NCBI GenBank assembly: GCA_009760855.2
Contig: WPIO01000053.1
Coordinates: forward strand, 209,501 to 273,500
DNA from: Cristatella mucedo
Taxonomy: Eukaryota > Bryozoa > Phylactolaemata > Cristatellidae
Reading direction: 5' to 3'
Length of the DNA: 64,000 bases
Shown here: one piece after another, positions 9,091-19,694 of the stretch
Layout of the letters: each line of letters starts with the position of its first letter
Position numbering within the stretch: the first letter of the stretch is position 1
The notes under the pieces: model-generated
Databases searched by the model: none
What the model saw: the letters and a program-made list of their open reading frames with translations, nothing else
Told to the model about the DNA's origin: nothing
Position numbers and translations under genes: made by a program

Positions 9091-10273
9091 ATGGAAAAAT
9101 TTAATCAAGTGGTAAAAAGCCTTACGAAGGTAGCGTTCAAGAAGCACTTGATTATGAATCTAAACTGCAAAACCTGCAAGATCTGAGAGATGCGAACACT
9201 CTAGAAAACTCCGGTGAGATACAAAGAATAGAATCAGAAATAGCTGTAAGAGATGCTGCTGAGCATAGACTAAATGAGCAAGCATTAAAAAGATCTACTG
9301 ATAACTCAGGTAAAGTTGTCATTGAGAAACTTAAAAGAGTCAGACCTAAACTTGCACAACAGATAGAAAACAAAGAACAACTGCAGAAAGTTTTGGAATA
9401 CAAACAAAAACCAGATATATCAAGTACTATTCAAAAAGAGAGAGAGGCTGTTAGTGAAGAAAAGCATAAAAAAGCGATTACTGTAGCAAATCAAGCAAAG
9501 ACATATGCAGCAAATCCAGAAATACGAGAAGCTATTGATGTTGCTCAAAAAGGTTTAGCTGAAGAGTTAAATATATATCCTACTACTGGCACTCCAAAGA
9601 AAACTGTTGTATTACAAGATTATGATAAAGCTAAACTAATTGAAATAGTTAAAGAAAAAAATTGATATGTTCCAAGTTATGTATCAAGAATAACAAATGA
9701 GATTGATAGTACAAATAAAGATTTAAAACTATATGAACAAGGGTTAAAACTTTATAATAAAAAAATGTATACTGCTGAAAAAGAACTAGAACAAACTGCT
9801 AATGATGTCCTAGAATATGCACAGAAATATTTTAGAGATGTCGAAAAAAAAGATGAAATAAGTAAAGCATATGAATCAACAATTGATACGAAGAAAGATT
9901 TACTTGATACTATTGGAGCAAAGAAAACTGGTAGAATATCTAAACCTATAAGAAAGATTGTTGAAAGACTTAATGAGGAAAATCTTTCCAATGTTATTAC
10001 AGAGCTAGACAAAAAGAAAAAATAAGTGTAAAAGAGCAAAGAGTTTTAGATTATTTAAGACCAAAAGTTGGTAAAGGAATAGAAATAATTCCATTAGTTG
10101 TAAAGAATGATTATGAAGTATTTGATAAGATTGAACTGTGGATTCGCGAGCTTGCTGCTGGAAATACTGGAGTTGTAAATTCTATTAGTGCTGCGGTTGA
10201 TTACCTTGCAAAATCTAGAAAAGTTCCAAAGACATATGTTGCTAAAATTAATAAACTTGTATATGATATATAG
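9091..10273 (+). pseudogene. Long coiled-coil element protein
   Basis: The candidate ATG is at 9091, followed after about 15 codons by a frameshift into a long, strongly charged helical frame. Interruptions are a TGA at 9663-9665 and a poly-A frameshift near 10020. The last frame (RVLDYLRPKVGKGIEII onwards) ends at TAG 10271-10273, four bases before the next start. The sequence is rich in Lys/Glu/Ala with heptad-like spacing. It lies between the ATPase and the minor capsid genes in a compact array, so a structural or scaffold role is likely. No family is recognised. Confidence 0.6.
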
Positions 10274-10276
10274 AAA

Positions 10277-11126
10277 ATGTCAGATCTTCTTGGCGTAGCT
10301 AAGGATATTCTAAAAAATGTTGAGTCAATCAAAAAGGATACCATTGCAGGTAAGGAAGGATACGTTTTTAATATAACTGGAACTACTAATCCTATTAGAA
10401 TAAACATCAGCAACTCAATAAGACTTAAGAATAAAAAGTTTAAGGTATGCTTCAAAAAGTTCGTTGGAACTAATTCAATTAAAAATATAACATCTTCCAA
10501 CAACACTTTTGTTTACAGACTTACAGGTGGATCTGATCGAATTGTAAGAATACCTCCTGGAGTATATGCAGCTGTTTCTGATGATGTATATATTGGAATT
10601 GCTGATACAATAAATAATTCTATTGTATAAAATCCGGAAATGATAAGTTTTTTTTAGGTATTAATACTGCTACTTCTAATTCTTTGATTACTGTGCCTGC
10701 TGGGTTTACATTTTGATAGCTCCACTGCTAGGATTTACTGGAACTGTTTATACAACGCTGCCATTAAACACATATGCTGCAGCTCCCGGAAAGCAGTTTA
10801 CGCAAGTAATTGTAGATCCTGGAGAGAAAATTACTTCAGAGAATTAAGTTTTTGTTTCTGACTTGAATTTAATTCTTATAAACTGTAATTTAGTTGCTAG
10901 TGGAACAAGCTACATAAATAATAACGAAACACGAGCTCTAAGAAGTTTTGCTTACAATTTCTATCCTTGGGAACAAATGGTATATGAACCGAATACTCTT
11001 GAATATCATAATCTTGTTGGAGAATCTATTTCTGATATATTGATTACTATTACAGATCAAAATTTAAAAGTCTTAGATTTTGGTTCTCAGCAGATTACTG
11101 TTGTAATAGAAATTATTGAAGTATAA
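10277..11126 (+). pseudogene. Minor capsid (penton-like) protein paralog 1
   Basis: The ATG at 10277 follows a TATATAGAAA motif. The N-terminal part is open to a TAA at 10628-10630, then a damaged stretch with frameshifts, and a C-terminal frame ending at 11124-11126. The C-terminus (ISDILITITDQNLKVLD, then VVIEI) is the same beta-strand pattern as the two genes downstream, and the position next to the major capsid gene is typical of Polinton minor capsid (single jelly-roll) genes. It is the most divergent of the three paralogs. Its identity as the vertex protein is inference from order and pattern. Confidence 0.6.
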
Positions 11127-11133
11127 TATAAGA

Positions 11134-12142
11134 ATGTCAATAAGAATCACTGGAACTACTCGTTCTGATTCAAAAACTCTTGTTCCTCCAATCCTATTAG
11201 GATCAGATTCTGGTTATAACAAAATAGGTTTGCGAAGAGTTGAGTTTACTTATACTAACAAAGTAGTATTAAATGTTATTTCTAATGTAAACAATTTTCT
11301 TTGGTATAAACCAGGTTTTACATCTTTTCAATCATCTATTGAGATTGCTAATGGATATTACGATAGTTAATAAAATTGTTAATGCTCTAAATACTGCCCT
11401 ATCAGCAGCTGGTGCTCTATATGTTGTCTCAGGCAGAACGTCAAGTGGTGGAATAAAGTTTAGTGTTGATACTGATGATAAAATAATTATGCAAGTTTTT
11501 GTAATGATTGTCATGTCATGTATCTCCGTCAGTAACTCCACAAAGTCATAAAGACCATGTGGGTGTTACGCAGGAGAGTTTTGTATAGCGCACTCACAGC
11601 CTAAGCGGCTTTCGGTACGCATTCGGTAGCCAACAGACTTCTTCTCACGCAACAATGATTATATTGTATTACTTGGAAGTAATGCAGGTGGGATTAAACA
11701 TTCAATTGGCGATACGCTTGGTTTCAGTTCAAATCAGCAGGGTTCGCTCGATGAGGCAGTGGTTGGTGGAACGTCATATGAAACTGTAGAAAAAGCTATG
11801 TACTTCTCTGGCACTTATAAAGCTTGGAATAAAATGCAAATGCCTGACAATTTTGGTGTAAGATGGAAAAGTGTTGACTTTGTTGATCGTGTTAATCCAG
11901 AAATGAATTATGTTTAATATAAAAAAGGTTTCTTAAAACAATCATCATCTTTGTATATAATAGATACTGATGATATAAATCCTGGAGAAAAAGTAGATGT
12001 ACATATTCCAAATGTCTTATTTCTTCCTACAAGAGGAGACATCGACGGCATTAGCTCTATACAAATAAATCTAACAGACCAAAATGAAAACTTAATAAAC
12101 ATTATTACTGATGTTGTTGCTACAATAGCAATTTCAAAATAA
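11134..12142 (+). pseudogene. Minor capsid (penton-like) protein paralog 2, split by an R1 insertion
   Basis: The start MSIRITGTTRSDSKTLVPP at 11134 is nearly identical to that of paralog 3. A TAA lies at 11368-11370 with a frame change, an R1 LINE fragment (11510-11653) is inserted, and a TAA lies near 11914-11916. The C-terminus reads DINPGEKVDVHIPNVLFLP, then SIQINLTDQNENLINI. The spacing between paralogs is only 7 bases (TATAAGA before each ATG), so they form a tandem array produced by duplication. A vertex or minor capsid role is inferred from the C-terminal strand pattern and the neighbouring major capsid gene. Confidence 0.65.
11510..11653 (-). mobile_element. R1 LINE 3' end inserted in minor capsid paralog 2
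   Basis: Matches the other R1 3' ends in the window (TATCTCCGTCAGTAACTCC onwards). It is flanked by a perfect 7-bp direct repeat AATGATT (11503-11509 and 11654-11660), a target-site duplication from retrotransposition. Confidence 0.9.
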
Positions 12143-12149
12143 TATAAGA

Positions 12150-12923
12150 ATGTCTATAAGAATAACTGGAACAACTAATTCTGACTCAAAGACTCTAGTT
12201 CCGCCAATAAATAGAGCAGAATATAATAAGGTTGGATTACGAAGAATTGAATTTAGTTACCCAAAAAAGCCAACAATTAAAATAGTTAAGGATGTTAATG
12301 ACTATCTATATTTTTTTTTTAAAGCATCAGCTCCACTTCCCGAGTTTGTAGCAATTCCTGCCGGCTACTATGATAGTGTTGGATTTGTAGCTCGGTTAAA
12401 CAGAGTGCTGCTTAATTCTGGAAACTTTTACATACCTAGAACTAGTAAAGGTGGTATATCATTTAGTGTTGATAGTGATAACAAAATTAAAATGTAAGTT
12501 TTTGGTTTGTATGTTGTATTATTTGATTATGATAATTCTATAAGTGATACTATTGGTTTTAACTCAAAACTACAAGTTTCTACCAGTAACTCAAAAAATA
12601 AAAGCTTTTATCCAGTAGGATTATATATAGCGTGGAACAATCTTAGAGATGGTGGAAGATTTATAAGTGTTGACTGTGATATTTTTAATTCATTTATGAA
12701 TTATATAGAAAATAAAAACGTCAATCAATCTTCTTCATTATTTGTAATCAATACTAATGATTTGATTCCAGGGCAAATAGTAGACATTCATTTAAAAAAT
12801 GTGCTATTTCTACCAACTCGAACAGATTGGATAAGCAACTTTAAAATAAGTCTATCAGATCAAGATTGAAATCATGTAGATTTTATAACCGATATTATAG
12901 TTACAATAGAAATTTTGAAATAA
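12150..12923 (+). pseudogene. Minor capsid (penton-like) protein paralog 3
   Basis: A single frame of 258 codons from ATG 12150 (MSIRITGTTNSDSKTLVPP) to TAA 12921-12923, broken only by an in-frame TAA at 12495-12497 and TGA at 12867-12869. It shares with paralog 2 the N-terminus, the GYYDS and GG.SFSVD blocks, and the C-terminal VDIHLKNVLFLPTR block. The absence of frameshifts makes it the best-preserved copy of the family here. The likely role is a capsid vertex or minor capsid protein; this rests on family-like strand pattern and genomic position. Confidence 0.65.
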
Positions 12924-12929
12924 TATAGG

Positions 12930-13533
12930 ATGGGTAGTTAGGCCAGAATTTGTCATGGTAGGATAAATGGTGAAAAATATCATGGTTCTGGTGTGCTTGA
13001 CAAGATTATTGATGATGTTGGAAAAGCAGCACCTGTGCTTACTTGACTTACTGGACTTAGCATGAACATTGCTAACAAAGGTATTGAGATGCATCAGGCT
13101 AGAAAATTAACTGAATTACAAACAAAGAAAGAGAAGATTGACCAGGAGTATGCTAACAGAACGTAGAGATATTGATGATAAAGCTGAAGAGTAAAGAAGA
13201 AAGAAAGAATATGAGTATGAATTAGAGAAGCGGAAAAAAAAAGAAGATTATGATAGAAAGCTTAAAGAGATTGATCTTGAGATAAAACGAGCAATGCTTG
13301 ATAAACTTAAACCAAAGAATAAAAATAAATACAAGGCAAATATGGAGGATTCTGAGACAGAGGATTATTCAGAAACGTTAAATGAAAATGATCCTAAGGC
13401 ATACAAAGAAATAAAAAGAGTTATAAAAGAGAAATCTGCTGTCCCCGCAATTATGCCTGCTCCAAGAGATGATGGATATGGAGGATACATGAAAAAAATT
13501 GGTGCTGGTTTATACATTCAGAATAAGAAATAA
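12930..13533 (+). pseudogene. Small virion-associated candidate with charged coiled coil
   Basis: The ATG at 12930 follows TAATATAGG. Lesions are TAG at codon 4, a TGA near 13044, a frameshift near 13160 and a TAG near 13190. From about 13195 the frame is open to a TAA at 13531-13533. The N-terminus contains a HGSGVLDKIIDDVG block, the middle a highly charged helix (YELEKRKKKEDYDRKLK), and the C-terminus a GYGGYMKKIGAGLYI motif. It lies directly before the major capsid gene, a usual place for a minor core or cement protein. The function is not established. Confidence 0.55.
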
Positions 13534-13560
13534 ATTTTTACTTTTTTATATAGAGAAGAA

Positions 13561-15081
13561 ATGGCAAGTGCACCGATTGACACTATACTCGAATTAGGCG
13601 ATCCTAGCTTTCCTAATTATAAGGTTAAAGATTATCAATACCGAGAGTTTACCAGAGTAATGGAAATGAGACTGGTAGTATTGCAAATAAACTAGTTACA
13701 TTTTCTGTTCCTGGCGAGCAACAACTTTGCTATGTGCTGTCAGATGTTTATCTACTGCTTGAAGGACAATTGCAAGTCCAAACAGCGGCTGGTGAAAACT
13801 TTGCAGCGCCTGCTAGAACTCTTGCTGCTGGATTTGTTAACAATGCTGGAGCGTATATGCTTAGCTCGATGAGAATCAGACTTGGTGCTGAAGAAATAGA
13901 AAGCTATTCATTGAAAGAAGGCCCTGGTAGTGTATCAACTCTTATTGGACACCTTACATATCCAAATGATTACAACCGAACAGAAAGCCCTGCAACTGGA
14001 TGGAAGAAAGATGAAGCAAGTTCATTTGATGATCTGTATACAGGCAGCAGTGCTTATGTTAGTCCAAATGCTTCTGCAGCAACTTCTAGTAATATTGGTT
14101 TTGCTTACAGAAGAGGTCTTTCGAGTGTCTTATCAGATAATGCAGGAACTTTTAGTATCTCACTCCCACTTACAAGATTGTCTGGATTTTGTGCAGATAT
14201 GAATAAGATTATTTATGATATCCCATTTGCGCTTGAGATAACGCGAGTTGGTGGAAGTGACTTTGATACTATTATGACTGGCGCATCAGGAGCTGCTGCT
14301 AATACGAATTCAATTACATCTAGAGGTGTTGCTGGGGCTGCTAATGAAGGGCTTTGGAATGCATTTAAGATTAATATGTCAAAAATGAGACTGATGGTTC
14401 CTTGTGTTACTCCTAAAAGAAAGTATTCAAAGAGCACTTGCAGATGTATCAAGTGACAGAGCAAAGAAAATTAGACTTAATTACAGAGTCAGGCGTTATG
14501 AAAATATGACACTGACTAATTTCAACCAAGGTCTAAAATATACTAGAACTCTATCTGTACAAAATACTACTGATAAAGTTAGGTAGTTGATTGTTTCTGC
14601 GCAAAACGCAAACAAATATAATGATTATACTGGAAATCCTTGCACGTACAATCATTGTGATATTAAAAATGTGAATGTGCTTGCTAATGGTTCAAAGCAA
14701 TATCCTACTGTTGCTAGAAGTAGTTATACAAAAGATGGAAAATGTTCTACCGCATATCTAGATTGTACTCAATTCAGAAAGCAGTATCTTGAATTAAATG
14801 AAGTTACAGAGCCAGTTGGTGTAACTTTCCCTGAATGGTTAATTCTATATCCAATTCATGTTGTTGATCTCCAATACAATGATGAACCTTTAAGAATCAC
14901 TTCAAAGCTTGATGTAAGCATTGAGTTAAACTCTCAAATACCAAACGCCAATCCTGCTACAAACATTATGGTTCATTATTTAACTATCTGTAAGAACAAT
15001 GCTGAACTTACTTCTAATGGTAATGGTTCACCATTTACCTGCAGTAAAGGAACATTTGTTTACGATGGAGCTGACATTTAA
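13561..15081 (+). pseudogene. Major capsid protein candidate (double jelly-roll type)
   Basis: The ATG at 13561 (MASAPIDTILELGDPSFP) follows a TATATAGAGAAGAA motif. A frameshift near 13660, another near 14410 and a TAG at 14584-14586 break a gene of about 507 codons, a normal length for a Polinton/adintovirus capsid protein. The sequence is beta-strand rich with many Ala, Ser, Thr and Asn, and includes AGAYMLSSMRIRLGAEEIES, LPLTRLSGFC and PEWLILYPIHVVDLQYNDEP. The longest gene of the structural block, its position after the minor capsid genes fits the group order. I assign it from length, composition, strand pattern and context rather than from a catalytic motif. Confidence 0.75.
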
Positions 15082-15103
15082 AAAAATTTAAACCAGAAAT
15101 ATA

Positions 15104-15925
15104 ATGAATCAATTTGATTTTGTGCAAGGTTCACATGAGAGGAAAAATCGATGTCCTTGAATATTAGAGCCTCAGATGTTTACTCAGTGCTTGGAAATGA
15201 TTTAGTATTTGGAGATCGGATGGAAACTGATATAGAATTAATTGCAAATAGAAAACTAAAAAATACATTGCTAATAATTCTAGTATGAGATTTCATCCAA
15301 TTTTGTTTGGTAAAGTATTTGAACCTATTGCTGCTAAGTTTTTAGAAATGAAACTTAAAGTAAAACTTGATAATGCAAATGATTGCTTTAGTAGTGATGG
15401 TGTATACAGATATTCTCCTGATGGAATAATAGATAACAATACTTTAGTAGAAATAAAATGTTTATGGAGCAGGAATATTATTGATGACTTTATACCAAAA
15501 CAATATCATGCGTAGTGTTTACTAGGCTTACATGTTTTAAAACGTAGTGAATGTTTTTACTCTGTTTGAGATTTTTGTTCCTGGATTGAATTGTGAAGAA
15601 CCTCCGTCAGATTATGTAGCAGCTGGAAATGTAAGAATTCCTAATACTGATTTGGATTTGCCGATAAGAAAACCAATTTTTATGCTATTGCTTAAAGATG
15701 AAACATTTTGATTTTGAGTTTGATAATATAAGCAAATATGGTAGATTTAATAATAAGAAAGCAAATGGTTATGATAGAAAGTATTATATAAGAAGATGTT
15801 TGATTCAAATAGTAGAAGATGACCCTTGTAGATTTGTTAGAATAGTTCCTATTGTTAAAGAAGTGTTAGATAGATCGAAGATTTTAATTAGTAATTATAT
15901 AGATGAGTCGACGACATCATTGTGA
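15104..15925 (+). pseudogene. PD-(D/E)XK exonuclease (YqaJ / lambda-exonuclease-like)
   Basis: The start at 15104 is followed by frameshifts and stops. The readable centre (15285-15515) has GKVFEPIAAKFLE, then YSPDGIIDNNTLVEIKC, which is the D-x(n)-E-x-K catalytic core of YqaJ-type viral recombination exonucleases. PKQYHA, where the family usually has a glutamine-bearing helix, runs into a TAG. The distal part to 15925 is helical. Such enzymes degrade one DNA strand during recombination or repair of the viral genome. It is an accessory gene in this group. It overlaps the start of fibre E by 23 bases. Confidence 0.7.
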
Positions 15926-16763
15926 TGACTGCGTGAGCAGAATAAATGGTTATATTCAATCAGATCTTGATGCAAATGGAAATATAATTATTAATTTGAG
16001 AGATCCTGTGAGTGATGGTGATGCTGTAACAAAATCATATGCAGATGCAAACTTTATTGTAAATAGTGACACTTCTTTAAATTTACAGAAGACACCAATT
16101 ACAAATCTTGCTCTAGAAGTTAATCCAACAGATGCTGTTAATGTAAGTCAAGTATCTAATTATGTCAAAAAATCTGGAGATACAATGACTGGAGATTTAA
16201 ATATGAATAGTTTTGCTATTACTTGTACATATTGGAATTCTACTTCTGCTACACCAACAGTTCTTCCTGATGATTTTGGTGTTACTTGTGGAGGATTGAA
16301 GCGAGAAGTGGTGCTGAAGAATTCTCCTGCTACAACAAATTTGAATACGAATAATAACTCTATAATTAATGTTGCTGAACCTGTCAATCCTTCAGATGCT
16401 GCGACAAAGTCATATGTTGACAGAATTGTTAAAAAAATAACAGAAGTCGTTGTACTTACATTTAATCCTAGAGCGATGAATTCTATTATTATTATTTCTA
16501 CTGCATACTCATAGCAAAATAATAATAGTCCACCTATTATAAAACTTAATGCTATGGTAGTTGGATCGTCTAATTGTATACAATTAAGACCTAGCAGCGA
16601 TACAACAATAGTATCTGGAGATATACGCGCTATAAATACTTCTTCTAGTGGAACAGATTTTAAGTATTACGCGTATTTTAATTGATTGCCTGCTGATTAT
16701 TATTATACTGATAACCTAGGAAATATGAAGGTTAATCTTTTAATTTCTTGCATAAGTACCTGA
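15903..16763 (+). pseudogene. Fibre-like protein E
   Basis: The ATG at 15903 opens 203 codons to a TAG at 16512-16514. The same frame runs on past a TGA near 16683 to a TGA at 16761-16763. Three fibre repeats are visible: SDLDANGNIIINLRDPV followed by DGDAVTKSYAD, ITNLALEVNPTDAVN, and NVAEPVNPSDAATKSYVD. Between them is KKSGDTMTGDLNMNS, also typical of phage tail-fibre shafts. The N-terminal repeat is closely related to fibre A of the minus-strand cassette 11 kb away. A likely attachment protein; the C-terminal head is not recognised. Confidence 0.7.
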
Positions 16764-17075
16764 GAAGTACAAATGAACAAGTAATACAATTAATTCTTTT
16801 AATTTAGTTGCTTTACGCTTACCTTTTACTAATAGGAATAGATTTGCAATATGCATTATTGATTCATGTTCTAAACAATGATGAATGCAGAATAACTCGG
16901 AACACCTTTTTTTAAAGTGTTTCTTTGCTAAGCAGTGTATCTTTGTAGGTCTTTGCTTAGAATATTTATTCCTTGCATAATAACAATCTGCAAAAATGAT
17001 TATTTCGTTGTTTCTTAAAATACCACAATCGAATTCTGTTTCTGTACTATCTAAATCACATATATCGCAACGCAT
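16740..17075 (-). CDS. Cys/His-rich hypothetical protein
   Basis: An open frame of 111 codons (MRCDICDLDSTETEFDCG). It has several Cys/His pairs (CDIC, CLAKKH, CSELFCIHHC) that could bind zinc. It follows the small zinc-finger gene at 17079-17186 by only 3 bases on the same strand and converges with fibre E. No named family; perhaps a DNA-binding or regulatory accessory protein. Confidence 0.55.
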   Translation of the reverse strand: MRCDICDLDSTETEFDCGILRNNEIIIFADCYYARNKYSKQRPTKIHCLAKKHFKKRCSELFCIHHCLEHESIMHIANLFLLVKGKRKATKLKELIVLLVHLYFSGTYARN

Positions 17076-17078
17076 TTC

Positions 17079-17186
17079 CTACTTTAACTTTGGCCTTCGT
17101 TTAACCTTTTGGCAAACTGGATGACCTGACTCTAAGTATTCAATTTCGCTAAATGTTTTCGAACATCTTTCACAAAATATTTCCAT
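17079..17186 (-). CDS. Small C2H2-type zinc-finger-like protein (35 aa)
   Basis: The ATG is at 17186 and the TAG at 17079-17081. It contains CERCSKTFSEIEYLESGHPVC, a Cys-x2-Cys finger half followed by His and Cys. It is very small, but a TATA-like palindrome lies immediately upstream and the next gene begins 3 bases after its stop, which supports a real two-gene unit. Confidence 0.5.
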   Translation of the reverse strand: MEIFCERCSKTFSEIEYLESGHPVCQKVKRRPKLK

Positions 17187-17195
17187 TTCTATAGA
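17187..17195. promoter_or_regulatory. Palindromic TTCTATAGAA between divergent genes
   Basis: The nine bases between the zinc-finger start and the integrase start lie within the perfect 10-base palindrome TTCTATAGAA, which gives each gene a TATAG-type motif at the same distance from its ATG. A single bidirectional promoter core is plausible. Confidence 0.45.
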
Positions 17196-18083
17196 ATGTC
17201 ATTTTTAACTCTAAATAAAAGAAAAAAAAGAAGGGAAACTTAATCCACAGTCTGATATAAGTCAGATATTCAAGGCAAGTAATTCAAGGCCGAAAGTAAT
17301 TCCAAAAGGTTTCTTTGATACAGCTAAACCAAATGAAAGTCATCAAGCAGACATTGTGTACATGCCAAATGATTCTGGATAAAAATATGCTTTGAGTTTT
17401 ATTGATGTTGCTAGCAGATATAAAGACTCAAGACCACTTAAAACAAAGTCTTCTAAAGAAGTAACACAAGCTATAACAGATATTTACACAAAGAGTTTAT
17501 TGAAGTGGCCAAAGAAGATAACAGTAGATCCTAGAACTGAGTTTAAAGGAGAATTCATGAAAGAAATGAAAAGACATGAAACACAAGTTATAAAAGCTAG
17601 TAGTAAAAAGAGTGTTGCACTTGTTGAAAGAATGAATAGAACTGTAGCAGAAAGAGCATTTATTGCACAATATGAAAAAGAATTAGAAAACATTAATAGT
17701 GGAGATTTCACTAAAAATAAAGAATGGATTTATAATTTACCAAATGATATTGATTATCTAAATAATAGTGTTACAAGATCAATTGGTGAAGAACCTGTAA
17801 ATGCGATAAAAAAAGAATCTGTAAAATTAAATATACCAAAATATCATAGAAAAGTTGATGAACAAGAAAAATTATTAGAACTTGGAACAACTGTTAGATA
17901 TTTACTAGAACATGGTGAAGGAGAAGATGAAAAAAGAAGAAGAGCTACAGATGCGATATGGAGTTTGACTAAACATACTATTGTTAGAATAATGGTATTG
18001 AAAAACAACCGGCGCGTTTTTGGATAAATGATATTAATAGAAGTTTTGTTAGAGAAGAGCTGCAAGTGATTAAAAAGGACTAA
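17196..18083 (+). pseudogene. Retroviral-type integrase (rve, Polinton family)
   Basis: The start at 17196 is followed by a frameshift, then HQADIVYMPNDSG and an in-frame TAA where a Tyr codon would fit. From 17392 the frame reads LSFIDVASRYKDSRPL, VDPRTEFKGEF and ALVERMNRTVAERAF, supplying the D, D and E of the DDE catalytic core. Near 17980 the frame shifts, and the SH3/chromo-like C-terminus ends FVREELQVIKKD at TAA 18081-18083. The enzyme inserts the element into host DNA. Its position near the element's right end is normal for Polintons. Two frameshifts and one stop make it inactive. Confidence 0.92.
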
Positions 18084-18363
18084 TTTCTGTTTGTGAACGT
18101 CTTTCTATAAGATTATCAAACTCTTCTTTTGTAACTACTTCATCAGATAAAGCATCTGTTATTTTTGAAATAAACTGTGTGTAAGAATCAAGAGTAAATC
18201 TTTTTCTTTTATCTATTTCAGCTAAAACACCATCAACTGCCATTAGCATTGCTGTTAGCGCTGAGAGAGCGGAGACAGCATTAGTTTTTTCAGGATGTGT
18301 GTGAACATGTGTTGAAGAAGCTGTAACTCCTAAAGCTACTATTATATTTACGATTTTAATCAT
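18070..18363 (-). CDS. Hypothetical secreted or membrane-anchored small protein
   Basis: An open frame of 97 codons with a hydrophobic N-terminus (MIKIVNIIVALGVTASS) like a signal peptide or anchor, and a charged helical remainder. The 3' end overlaps the end of the integrase by 14 bases. No homology is recognised. Confidence 0.45.
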   Translation of the reverse strand: MIKIVNIIVALGVTASSTHVHTHPEKTNAVSALSALTAMLMAVDGVLAEIDKRKRFTLDSYTQFISKITDALSDEVVTKEEFDNLIERRSQTEISPF

Positions 18364-18535
18364 ATATCTTACTCTTGTTAACTTAGTTAGACACGATCTA
18401 ACTTTAATACTATATGCAACTGCTTAATCATATCTTTGAAGAACAATTTTTTCTTAGATCTGCCGTTTTCCTATAATTACTTAGAAAAATTTTCAATTCT
18501 TGGAATATTAACTCCTTAGATCTGTCATATATTAT

Positions 18536-19457
18536 CTACTACAATCTCCAAAACAAAAATCATGACTACATCCATAATTTAAATCTCTGTCGTAACCAGA
18601 TCCTTTGTGATCATTATAAGCATCGTGTAAGTCGTTGATACGATTTGTTGCTTCTACTACTAGTTTTTTTATTCAACCAAACATCATTCTTATCAATTTT
18701 ACCAATAGGTTTTGCGTAACCTATACTTCGAATCATACCATATAGTCTATTAATATAATCATCATCAGTCTCATTAAGTTGTTTTGGAATATTACCACCG
18801 AATAATAAAATTATTTCACTTTCTGATATGTGTCTTTTTTCATCACCTTATGTCCAGTCAGAAAAACTGGGAAAAGGAACATCACGTCTTCCGTAATCAA
18901 AATCTTTACTTTAATTTCTGGAACACCTAATTCTTTAAGTTCTTCTTCATAAATATCTTTGGTCTTCAATAATTCTACATCGTTATCACAAAAACATTCA
19001 TTAGTATTATGTTCACAATGACTATATTCTCCACTTTCTAACTTTGAATTAATTATTAAAATTGCTTTATATTTTTCAGGCCAACTCATTTTTTTAATAT
19101 CAGATATTCTGGTTTTTCTATAATTTGAAATGTGTTCTTTTACTATACATATTCTACGTTTAATAGCTTTAGTTACAACTTCTTGTAGTATATAATCAAA
19201 ACTTTAAACCCTATAAATCTTATCAAACAAACATGTATTGTCTTTTAGTAAAGTATATATTTTAACAAACTTATTGAGTTCTTTGACAGTAGTTGGCAGA
19301 TCAATTCTTTGTAAAGAATGTTTATAAAATATATATTCAACTCTTTTTTCCAAATATTTGCTTTTTCTCCTTCTCTTCTAATCAATGTTCTAGAAATATA
19401 AGATAAGGCATTTGCTATATAAGGTAAAAATATTTTGTTTAAATAAAATTGCAACAA
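18536..19457 (-). pseudogene. Unknown element protein, multiply broken
   Basis: Reading leftward from 19457 (MLQFYLNKIFLPYIANALSY) there are open blocks separated by a frameshift near 19330, a TAA near 19206 and a frameshift near 18830. Another shift near 18665 precedes a final block with CSHDFCFGDC ending near 18536. Blocks include DYILQEVVTKAIKRRICIV and NETDDDYINRLYGMIRSIG. The linear order suggests one gene of about 300 codons. No known domain was recognised. Confidence 0.45.
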
Positions 19458-19519
19458 AATTGTTTACTATAATATATAAAGATTTTGAAAATATATATTC
19501 TAGTCTTATAAGACTTTAA

Positions 19520-19694
19520 CGAGTTCGAGTCATAACGAGAACGAGTGTAATGATGTATTTTTGCACTATGTGATGTTTTTATTTTTTAAACGAGCGCTTT
19601 TTTCATTTTACAACTTTTTTAGTTTTGAAACGAGTTCGAGTGTTAACGAGAAGGAGTTGAAAAAATAAAAATGTTGTAAAAGCGAAAAAGATGT
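19520..19694. repeat. Element A right terminus: CGAG direct repeats and long hairpin
   Basis: Two direct repeats beginning CGAGTTCGAG (19520-19545 and 19631-19656) surround and enter a long imperfect inverted repeat. The left arm is about 19594-19626 (CATTTTACAACTTTTTTAG) and the right arm about 19660-19693 (AAAAATGTTGTAAAAGCG). The second CGAG repeat forms the loop. Element B ends in the same design at 61.64-61.74 kb. Confidence 0.7.
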
